64,000 nt of DNA from Streptomyces alfalfae. Lineage in GTDB: Bacteria; Actinomycetota; Actinomycetes; Streptomycetales; Streptomycetaceae. The stretch covers positions 372,001 through 436,000 of the forward strand of contig NZ_QEXM01000057.1 in assembly GCF_004127445.1 (NCBI RefSeq). Direction: 5' to 3'. Below, piece after piece: positions 58,202 to 64,000 of this stretch (position 1 is the first letter of the stretch; every line of letters starts with the position of its first letter). The position numbers and the translations under genes were made by a program. The notes under the pieces are model-generated. The model saw only the letters and a list, made by a program, of their open reading frames with translations. It did not search any database and was not told the origin of the DNA.

Positions 58202-58672
58202 ATGACGTACGACAGCAGCAGCACCCGCACGGACGCCCCGCCGGCGTCGACACCGGAGGGCGTCTTCCGCCAGGGCATCGACCTCCTCCTCGCCAAGCGG
58301 TTCGACGCGTGGATCGACCTCTGGGCCGAGGGCGGAGTCATGGAGTTCCCCTTCGCCCCGCCGGGCGCCCCGTGCCGCCTGGAAGGCAAGGCCGCCGTCA
58401 GCGCGTACATGACCGCGTATCCCGACCACATCGACCTCACCGCCATCCCGTACGTCGAGGTCCACCGGACCGGCGACCCGGACGTGGTGGTCGTCGAGAT
58501 GCGCTCCGAAGGGCGCGCGGTGGCCACCGGGCACCCTTTCGAGATGTCGTACGTGGCCGTGGTGACCGTCGAGGAGGGACTGATCACCCACTACCGCGAC
58601 TACTGGAACCCGCTGACCGCCCTGGAGATCGCGGGCGGCGCCGACGCGCCGTTCGTGGGAGCGGCCCGATGA
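58202..58672 (+). CDS. SnoaL-like/NTF2-fold protein
   Basis: A 156-residue NTF2-superfamily (SnoaL-like) protein. It reads TPEGVFRQGIDLLLAKRFDAWIDLWAEGG and HYRDYWNPLTALE. Such proteins act as ketosteroid-isomerase-like enzymes or polyketide cyclases; here the small protein pairs with an NmrA-like reductase. ATG 58202; ends overlapping the next gene (ATGA). Expression is under the divergent TetR. Confidence 0.87.
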   Translation: MTYDSSSTRTDAPPASTPEGVFRQGIDLLLAKRFDAWIDLWAEGGVMEFPFAPPGAPCRLEGKAAVSAYMTAYPDHIDLTAIPYVEVHRTGDPDVVVVEMRSEGRAVATGHPFEMSYVAVVTVEEGLITHYRDYWNPLTALEIAGGADAPFVGAAR

Positions 58673-59676
58673 GCACGGCGACGCGCGTTCTGGTGACGGG
58701 CGGCACCGGCACGACGGGCCGTCGCGTGACGGCCCGCCTCGTGGCGGCGGGGCACGCGGTCAGAGTGGCGAGCCGCCATCCTGGCCCCGCGGTCGATGAC
58801 GGCACGGCTGCCGGTCCCGACCCGGCCGCTGCCCACGGGACGACCGCTGGCCTCGCTCCGGCCGCCGGCCTGGAGACGGCCCGCTTCGACTGGAACGACC
58901 CGGCGACCCACGCCCCCGCGCTCGACGGAGTGCGCCGCGTCTACCTCGTCGCGCCCGTGGGCGCACCGGACCCGGCCGCGCCCATGCTCCCGTTCCTGGA
59001 CCGGGCACGCGGCGCGGGCGTCGAGCGGGTGGTGCTGCTCGGGTCATCGGCGATCGCGGAGACGGACGAGGGCCTGGGCGAGGTGTACCGGGGCATCCGT
59101 GAGAGGTTCCCGCAGTGGGCGGTGCTCCGACCTTCCTGGTTCATGCAGAACTTCACCGGTGACCATGTGCACGCGCAAAGCATCCGCGAGCGCGGCGAGA
59201 TCGTGACGGCCACCGGGGACGGCCGCGTCGCGTTCATCGACGCCGACGACATCGCGGAGGTCGCCGCACGGGCCCTCACGGACGAACGGCCGCACAACGC
59301 GGCCCCTCTCATCACCGGCCCCGAGGCCCTCAGTTACGCCGACGCCGCCGCCACGCTCACCCGTGTCACGGGCCGTACGGTCCGCCATCGCGCGGTCTCC
59401 CGCGAGGCGATGCGGGACCGGCTGACCGCGACGGGCCTGCCGGAACCGTTCGCCGATCTCCTCGCCGGCATGGACGAGGCGATCGCCGGAGGAGCGGAGG
59501 ACCGTACCAGCGACGTCGTGGAACGCGTCACGGGCCGCGCGCCGCGCACCTTTGCCGCTCACGTGGCGGCGCACCTGGCTCGCGCAGGGCACGCAGCTCA
59601 CCCGACGCAGGCGGCAGACCCCACGTATACGGCGCACCCGACACATGCGGCGCCCACGACGCCCGAGCGGCTGTGA
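58669..59676 (+). CDS. NmrA-like NAD(P)-binding oxidoreductase
   Basis: A 335-residue atypical SDR. The dinucleotide motif is VLVTGGTGTTGRRV at about residues 7-20. RPSWFMQNFTGDH is the typical NmrA-like active-site region. An Ala/Thr/His-rich tail (about 30 residues) follows the fold. The ATG overlaps the SnoaL-like gene stop (ATGA). Possibly a quinone reductase or redox sensor. An insert of Ala/Pro/Gly near residues 45-65 is unusual. Coupled to and regulated with the SnoaL-like gene. Confidence 0.9.
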   Translation: MSTATRVLVTGGTGTTGRRVTARLVAAGHAVRVASRHPGPAVDDGTAAGPDPAAAHGTTAGLAPAAGLETARFDWNDPATHAPALDGVRRVYLVAPVGAPDPAAPMLPFLDRARGAGVERVVLLGSSAIAETDEGLGEVYRGIRERFPQWAVLRPSWFMQNFTGDHVHAQSIRERGEIVTATGDGRVAFIDADDIAEVAARALTDERPHNAAPLITGPEALSYADAAATLTRVTGRTVRHRAVSREAMRDRLTATGLPEPFADLLAGMDEAIAGGAEDRTSDVVERVTGRAPRTFAAHVAAHLARAGHAAHPTQAADPTYTAHPTHAAPTTPERL

Positions 59677-59799
59677 CCGCCGGGGAGGCACTCGCCGTAC
59701 GCCGACTCGTGGCGCACGCCGCGTCATGGGGCCGTCGTCCGCCACGCCAGGGACGGCCGGGCGGCGGGAGTCGACGCCCGGCGCACCGGCTGTGACCGC

Positions 59800-60324
59800 T
59801 CACCGCCCCTGGGCGCCCCGCACCGGATGCTTGCTCAGGATGGAGACGCGGTTGAACGCGTTGATCGTGATCGCCACCCAGATCACCGCCGATATCTCGG
59901 CGTCGGAGAACAGCTCACGCGCGGCGGCGTACGCCGCCTCCTGTGCGGCGGCGTCCGCCGGGTGCGTGGTGGCCTCCGCCAGGGCCAGCGCCGCCCGCTC
60001 CCGGGGCGTGAACAGTTCGGTGTCCCGCCAGGCGGCCAGCACGCCGAGGCGTCGGGTCGTCTCGCCCTCGCGCAGGGCGGTACGGGTGTGCACGTCGAGG
60101 CAGTACGCGCAGCCGTTGAGCTGGGAGACGCGGAGGTTGACCAGCTCCACGAGGATGCGGTCGAGCCCGGCGTCGGCCGCCGTGGCCCTGACGGCGGCCG
60201 ACGCCTCGACCATCGCGTGATAGGCCTTGGGGCTCTGCTTGTCGACGTAGACGCGCTGCACGGTCGGGTGGGCGTGCTGCTCCGGCTGGTGGGCGCGCTG
60301 CTCCGGGTGGTCGTGCCGCTCCAT
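59800..60324 (-). CDS. AhpD-like carboxymuconolactone decarboxylase family peroxidase
   Basis: A 174-residue CMD/AhpD family protein. The redox pair is Cys72-Cys75 in GCAYCLDVHT. The N-terminal 22 residues are His/Gln/Pro-rich (HPEQRAHQPEQHAHP). It is probably an alkylhydroperoxide-reductase-like protein acting in peroxide defence. ATG 60324 follows GAGGGAG. It diverges from pirin with 83 bp between; such AhpD/pirin pairing suggests a shared oxidative-stress response. Confidence 0.9.
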   Translation of the reverse strand: MERHDHPEQRAHQPEQHAHPTVQRVYVDKQSPKAYHAMVEASAAVRATAADAGLDRILVELVNLRVSQLNGCAYCLDVHTRTALREGETTRRLGVLAAWRDTELFTPRERAALALAEATTHPADAAAQEAAYAAARELFSDAEISAVIWVAITINAFNRVSILSKHPVRGAQGR

Positions 60325-60407
60325 GTGGGCTCCCTCTGGGACTCGTGAAGGTTTATGATCGAAGACAGTGGTTGAAAGCCAAAGTATCTTGATGGGGGAA
60401 GGCAGCG

Positions 60408-61376
60408 ATGAGCAATGCCGAGCGTGATCCCGCCGCCCTGCGCTGCGGAGCCGAGGGCAGTGGCACCGCGCGTCGGGCCGAGGTCCTCTCCGCGCGCGAG
60501 GTGCCGCTGGGCGGCCCGCGGGCCATGGCGGTGCGGCGCACCCTTCCCCAGCGCGCCCGTACGCTGATCGGAGCCTGGTGTTTCGTCGACCACTACGGAC
60601 CCGACGACGTGTCCGCATCCGGCGGCATGGACGTCGCACCGCACCCGCACATCGGCCTGCAGACCGTGAGTTGGCTGTTCAGCGGGGAGATCGAGCACAG
60701 GGACAGCCTCGGCAGCCACGCCTTCGTCCGGCCCGGGGAGCTGAACCTGATGACGGGCGGCCACGGCATCGCCCACTCGGAGGTCTCCACGCCCGCCACC
60801 ACCGTGCTCCACGGCGTCCAGCTCTGGGTGGCGCTGCCCGACGGGCATCGGAACGCCGACCGGGACTTCCAGCACTACGTCCCCACTCCGGTACGGGTGG
60901 ACGGAGCCGAGGCCAGGGTCTTCCTGGGCACGCTGGCGGGCTCGACATCGCCGGTGCGGACGTTCTCGCCGCTGCTCGGCGCCGAACTGCTCATCGAGCC
61001 GCGCGCGACGACCACGCTCGCCGTGGACGCGTCCTTCGAACACGGCCTCCTCGTCGACCAGGGCCAGATCGTCATGGCCGGCGCCACCCTGCGCCCGGCG
61101 GAGCTCGGCTACCTCGGCACGGGCCACACCACCCTGACACTCACCAACGAGTCGGACACGCCCGCGCGCGTGCTCCTGATCGGCGGGACGCCGTTCGGCG
61201 AGGAGATCATCATGTGGTGGAACTTCATCGGACGGTCGAACGAGGACATCGTGCAGGCGCGTGCGGACTGGACGGCCGGCGCCCGCTTCGGCGAGGTCCA
61301 CGGCTACGACGGGGACCCGCTGCCCGCTCCGGAACTGCCGTCTGTGCCCCTGAAGCCCCGGGGACGGGTGCGCTGA
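60408..61376 (+). CDS. pirin-family cupin protein
   Basis: A 322-residue pirin. The N-terminal cupin has HPHIGLQTVSWLFSGEIEHRDSLG with the metal-binding His residues, and GGHGIAHSEVS supplies the last ligands. The C-terminal cupin includes LLIGGTPFGEEIIMWWNFIG. Bacterial pirins are quercetinase-like or redox-sensing iron proteins. ATG 60408 with GGGGGAAGG upstream. Divergent from the AhpD-like gene. Confidence 0.92.
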   Translation: MSNAERDPAALRCGAEGSGTARRAEVLSAREVPLGGPRAMAVRRTLPQRARTLIGAWCFVDHYGPDDVSASGGMDVAPHPHIGLQTVSWLFSGEIEHRDSLGSHAFVRPGELNLMTGGHGIAHSEVSTPATTVLHGVQLWVALPDGHRNADRDFQHYVPTPVRVDGAEARVFLGTLAGSTSPVRTFSPLLGAELLIEPRATTTLAVDASFEHGLLVDQGQIVMAGATLRPAELGYLGTGHTTLTLTNESDTPARVLLIGGTPFGEEIIMWWNFIGRSNEDIVQARADWTAGARFGEVHGYDGDPLPAPELPSVPLKPRGRVR

Positions 61377-61438
61377 TCTGCGCGGATGCGGGTTGCCGGC
61401 AGTGCGTGGGCGGCGGCTGCGGGGGTCAGGAGCCCAGG

Positions 61439-62155
61439 GTGTGCTCTGGCGGACGCGCCCGAGAACGACGGGTCGTCATCAGCGCCTTCATCAACTACCG
61501 GGAGCCGGTCCGTGCTGAGACCTGTCGCGAAGCCGTCGACCTGGCAGAGACGCCACTGCCCGCCACTCCGGGGGTCACCCGCGGGGTCGTCCTCGTCGCC
61601 GACCCCGCTCAGCTCGCCCTATGGCGCTCCCTGCTGACGGAAACCGAGCCCACCTCGGCCGCCCCGGTAGTGCTGCGTAGGCGTGACCACCGCAGCCTGC
61701 GCTGCTGGGCCCAGCGCGTCAACGTGTCCCCTGCGGAGGGCCGCCTGGACCGTCTCCACGAACTGACCGGCGGCTGGCCGCTCCTGGTGGACCGAGCCCA
61801 CCGCCTGCGCGAGGAATGGAGTGACCCCGACGAGGTGCTGCGTCGTCTGGCCGACCTCCGCGCGGACCGGGTCGAGGCCCGCGCATCCGCCGAGGCCACC
61901 GGCGTGTGCGAGGATCCCCTGCCGGCCGCCGGATACCGGGCCCTCCCCGACGAGTTCAAGGACGGCCTCTTCGACCTGGAAGGCGCGGCGACCGCCGTCG
62001 CGCTCAAGATCGATGACGAGGACGAGGCACGGCTGATCGTCGACTTTCTCGGCACCCTCCAAGTCTTCGACCGCGAGGACACCCAGCTGCGCCTGGAACC
62101 GGTGCTCCGGGAGTGCGTGGCGTCAACGGGTGACAGAGCCGCCCGTGAATCGTGA
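61439..62155 (+). CDS. ATPase-like C-terminal fragment or small stand-alone protein
   Basis: A 238-residue reading frame if begun at GTG 61439 (AGGAG 6 bp upstream). It contains VVLVADPAQLALWRSLL, LRRRDHRSLRCWAQRVNV, LHELTGGWPLLVDRAHRLREEW and a winged-helix-like LDEDEARLIVDFLGTLQVF pattern. GGWPLLVDR is typical of STAND/AAA ATPase C-terminal parts. No Walker A motif is visible. It looks like the downstream half of a larger P-loop protein whose front was lost; the codon use stays normal. It could also be an intact small protein. Confidence 0.5.
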   Translation: MCSGGRARERRVVISAFINYREPVRAETCREAVDLAETPLPATPGVTRGVVLVADPAQLALWRSLLTETEPTSAAPVVLRRRDHRSLRCWAQRVNVSPAEGRLDRLHELTGGWPLLVDRAHRLREEWSDPDEVLRRLADLRADRVEARASAEATGVCEDPLPAAGYRALPDEFKDGLFDLEGAATAVALKIDDEDEARLIVDFLGTLQVFDREDTQLRLEPVLRECVASTGDRAARES

Positions 62156-62917
62156 CCGGACATGGCCGTGGCGGTCTCGGGCGTGCCGGTCGGTCCGTCG
62201 CCCGTCGTCGGCCCGTTCGTCGAGGATGTCGCGCAGGACAACATCGCATCCTGATATTCGTGGTGCTATTCCCGGATCAGTACGAAGGGCAGCCGCTGAC
62301 GGCCTCGGTGGTGCGAGGGCCGGCGTAGGGCGGTGGCCGGGCCGCGACCTGGGCGGCCGGGTGAGGGGTCAGCAGTTCGAAGGCTGTCTGACCTGCAGAC
62401 AGGCCGATGTCTGGTGGGGAGGGCGGCCGGCGGCGTACGCAAACGCGTCGAGGCGGGCTGAAGGGGTGCTGCTCGGCACTCGCATTCCCATGTATGACCA
62501 ACTAGCACAGGTAATCGGCCATTTGGCAGATTTTGCATTGGTGAGCGGGCGCCGTTCGGTGTCTGTCGCCGGTGCCGCACTGCCGGGTCGCCCATCCCGC
62601 AGCTCAGACAGGGTGCGACGGCCTGGGCCCGGTCGGGCGCGTGGTGCGGGCGGGCCGTTCGGGCGCCTCTTGCCCGTTCGGTCAGCCGAATGGATCCGTG
62701 GCTGGGGAGCGGCGTCCCACCTGTGCATACGGGGAGGGGACGTCGGCCGCTGGAAGGTTGTCGCGAAGCGTAGGCGTGTGACGGTCGTGACGTGGAGGCC
62801 CGGCAGCGCGCTTCCTATGGTGGGAAGCGGCGCCGCCGGATGCGCCGAGCGCGGCGACGCCGGAGGCCGCGTACCGGATCCGGGGAAGTATGGTCCACGA
62901 GATGTCGGAGTGACCTC
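62156..62917. other. gene-poor boundary region
   Basis: About 760 bp without a convincing gene. Short stretches are less GC-rich than the rest (for example around 62244-62280 and 62490-62545). ORFs here lack Streptomyces codon bias. It may hold decayed sequence and the promoter of the XRE gene. Confidence 0.5.
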
Positions 62918-63598
62918 ATGGAAAACCTTCAGTTCGCCGAAATGCTGATGCGCACCAGACTGCGTTCAGGCATCACCCAGCAGCAGTTGGCCGACCTCTC
63001 CACCATCAGTTCCCGCGCGATAAGAAACCTGGAGAAAGGTCATGTGCGCCATCCGCGCAAAGAGACCGTCCAGCTGCTGGCCGACGCTCTGCGTATCGAC
63101 GGGTCCACTCGGTACCGGTTGCTGAAACTCGCCGTGGAAGGGGAACGTGAAGGCCCGCACGGAAGTCCGGGCGGCGTCGGTCCGCCGGACTTCGGACGGC
63201 CCACCGCCCCGGGGGAGCCCTTTCACGACGCTCATGGACTCCCCGAACAGGGACCACGGTTGTCCGGTTCCTCGCTCGGTCAGGGATCGATCCCGCTCAC
63301 CTCTCCCGCCTCCACCAAGGGAACGCGCCCCGATACCGACCCGGGAGCCCTCGCTGGGACGGCCCGGCCGGCCGCTGCCGGAACCGGCGCGGACGGGGAC
63401 GACAGGGACGCGGAACCAGCCGGTGCACCGGATGTGCGGCGCCCCGCGCTCACCTGCGCCTACGAGTACAGGGCCGTGCCGCTCCCCGAGGGGTCCGGCC
63501 CCGGTGCCACCGGTGTTCTCACGGAGGTGGCCCGCGACGGCTGGCGGTTGGCCGCCGTCGACGGCGGCACCGCATACATGGAACGTCGCACCCGCTGA
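62918..63598 (+). CDS. XRE-family regulator with DUF4177-like C-terminus
   Basis: A 226-residue protein. The XRE HTH (RSGITQQQLADLSTISSRAI) spans residues about 16-35, within a segment (RAIRNLEKGHVRHPRKETVQLLADAL) like the N-terminal HTH of AAA/STAND pathway regulators. A disordered Gly/Pro/Ser middle follows. The last 50 residues (CAYEYRAVPLPEG ... VARDGWRLAAVDGGTAYMERR) have the DUF4177 pattern. ATG 62918, RBS GGAG. A stable terminator and a new gene follow, so it is likely the cluster-situated regulator of whatever lies to the right. Confidence 0.8.
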   Translation: MENLQFAEMLMRTRLRSGITQQQLADLSTISSRAIRNLEKGHVRHPRKETVQLLADALRIDGSTRYRLLKLAVEGEREGPHGSPGGVGPPDFGRPTAPGEPFHDAHGLPEQGPRLSGSSLGQGSIPLTSPASTKGTRPDTDPGALAGTARPAAAGTGADGDDRDAEPAGAPDVRRPALTCAYEYRAVPLPEGSGPGATGVLTEVARDGWRLAAVDGGTAYMERRTR

Positions 63599-63648
63599 GT
63601 GCACGGACGCGCCCCGGCGATACACCGGCGCCCGGCCGTGACGCTCCC

Positions 63649-63698
63649 GCGCGCCCTGCGCAGACCCCACTCCCGAGTGGTACGTCCGCAGGGCGCGC
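63649..63698. terminator. two-tier hairpin after the XRE gene
   Basis: GCGCGCCCTGCG (63649-63660) pairs perfectly with CGCAGGGCGCGC (63687-63698), and inside CCACTC (63667-63672) pairs with GAGTGG (63675-63680). Confidence 0.75.
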
Positions 63699-63734
63699 CC
63701 ACCTGCCCGCGAGCCGGTCGTCCTGTCGGCAGAG

Positions 63735-63764
63735 TTCCGGTTATATTCCGCCGGAAAATTCCGG
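63735..63764. promoter_or_regulatory. TTCCGG-repeat operator candidate
   Basis: TTCCGG occurs at 63735-63740 and 63759-63764, with TTCCGCCGGAA, a perfect 5-1-5 palindrome, between (63746-63756). TAGCGT (63784-63789) further down is a plausible -10 element for the next gene. The upstream XRE protein is the natural candidate to bind. Confidence 0.5.
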
Positions 63765-63841
63765 ACCGGTCACTTCCCTCCCCTAGCGTGGATCAGGCGA
63801 AGTTCTTCCCTGACCCTTTAGCGAAAGAGGGAGCACGAAGA

Positions 63842-64000
63842 ATGTCAGCACCCGCAGTCTTGGTTGGCGCGCACCTCCCGCCCGGGCCACGAGCACACCT
63901 CAGCTCCGACAGCACCCGCCGGATTCTCCGCCTGCAGAACTTATTTCTGCGGCATGCCCGGGAATTCCTGTACGAAGCCGGATTCGTGGAACTCCTCCCT
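63842..64000 (+). CDS. class II aminoacyl-tRNA-synthetase-like protein, N-terminal part
   Basis: Fifty-three codons are visible; the gene runs off the right edge. The ATG at 63842 follows AGAGGGAG. From about residue 26 the sequence RRILRLQNLFLRHAREFLYE and AGFVELLP resembles motif 1 of the aspartyl/asparaginyl/lysyl class II synthetases (R..ILR...FL...GF.EV.TP). There is no room for the usual OB-fold anticodon-binding domain, so it is a catalytic domain on its own, as in archaeal AsnA-like asparagine synthetase or PoxA. It may therefore ligate an amino acid to something other than a tRNA or use tRNA in biosynthesis. The assignment rests on this short stretch. Confidence 0.5.
   Translation, partial: MSAPAVLVGAHLPPGPRAHLSSDSTRRILRLQNLFLRHAREFLYEAGFVELLP

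Noticed and set aside
62369..62728. A 119-codon minus-strand frame in the gene-poor region
   Set aside because: No ribosome-binding site, Pro/Arg-rich composition without Streptomyces third-position GC pattern.
1..64000. CRISPR arrays, insertion sequences and phage genes
   Set aside because: No regularly spaced identical repeats of 25-40 bp with unique spacers, no transposase or integrase motifs; the tandem repeats found are short, contiguous minisatellites.

Overview
The window is high-GC actinobacterial DNA and almost certainly Streptomyces. The evidence is third-position GC bias in every gene, frequent GTG/TTG starts, an SsgA-like sporulation protein, mycothiol-dependent formaldehyde detoxification (mscR), a DmdR/IdeR-type iron box, and the malR-malEFG-aglA maltose locus. 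No rRNA, complete tRNA, CRISPR array, insertion sequence or phage module was found.

Region 1 (1-10032) looks like the edge of an acarbose-type pseudo-oligosaccharide (acarviosyl) biosynthetic cluster. A leftward, translationally coupled operon encodes a class III aminotransferase, a three-part ABC-2 exporter, a maltokinase-like kinase, a glycogen-synthase-like glycosyltransferase and the start of a GlgC-like nucleotidyltransferase. Divergently transcribed rmlA and rmlB make dTDP-4-keto-6-deoxyglucose. This set matches the acb/gac logic: dTDP-4-amino-4,6-dideoxyglucose plus an NDP-activated cyclitol, joined by a GT-B enzyme and exported. The cyclitol synthase that would prove it lies outside the window, to the left.

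Region 2 (10073-22334) is starch and maltodextrin use: LacI repressor malR, importer malEFG, alpha-glucosidase aglA, a second LacI repressor, secreted alpha-amylase and secreted pullulanase. Several CTTGC/GCAAG operator-like palindromes or repeats lie in the promoters. Having inhibitor genes beside amylase genes suggests shared control and possibly self-tolerance.

Region 3 (22346-39978) is mixed core and accessory chromosome: a divergent hemC paralogue, GNAT, ECF sigma factor, KhtTU-type K+/H+ antiporter, ATP-dependent DNA ligase, SsgA-like protein, YihY, oxidoreductase, D,D-carboxypeptidase, glutathione-peroxidase-like enzyme, UPF0014 permease, mscR with its MBL partner, an iron-box DUF2470 gene, a lactonase-fold lipoprotein, and a secreted TNT-type NAD-glycohydrolase followed by a small ORF.

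Region 4 (40024-61376) holds a cysteine-free rpmF paralogue with a Zur-like site, an MFS transporter/LysR pair, a Xi-class GST, a CYP102-like P450 diverging from TetR over a 40-bp palindrome, an ABC exporter, a frameshifted gene, a signal-less binding protein, an HD-domain protein, GlxA- and CGNR-type regulators, an M13 metallopeptidase, a TetR with two operators controlling an NTF2/NmrA pair, and divergent AhpD-like and pirin genes.

Region 5 (61377-64000) is a boundary: an ATPase-like fragment, about 760 bp without a convincing gene, an XRE regulator with a DUF4177-like tail, a strong terminator, and the start of a free-standing class II aminoacyl-tRNA-synthetase-like gene. It may be the entry to a second specialised-metabolism locus.
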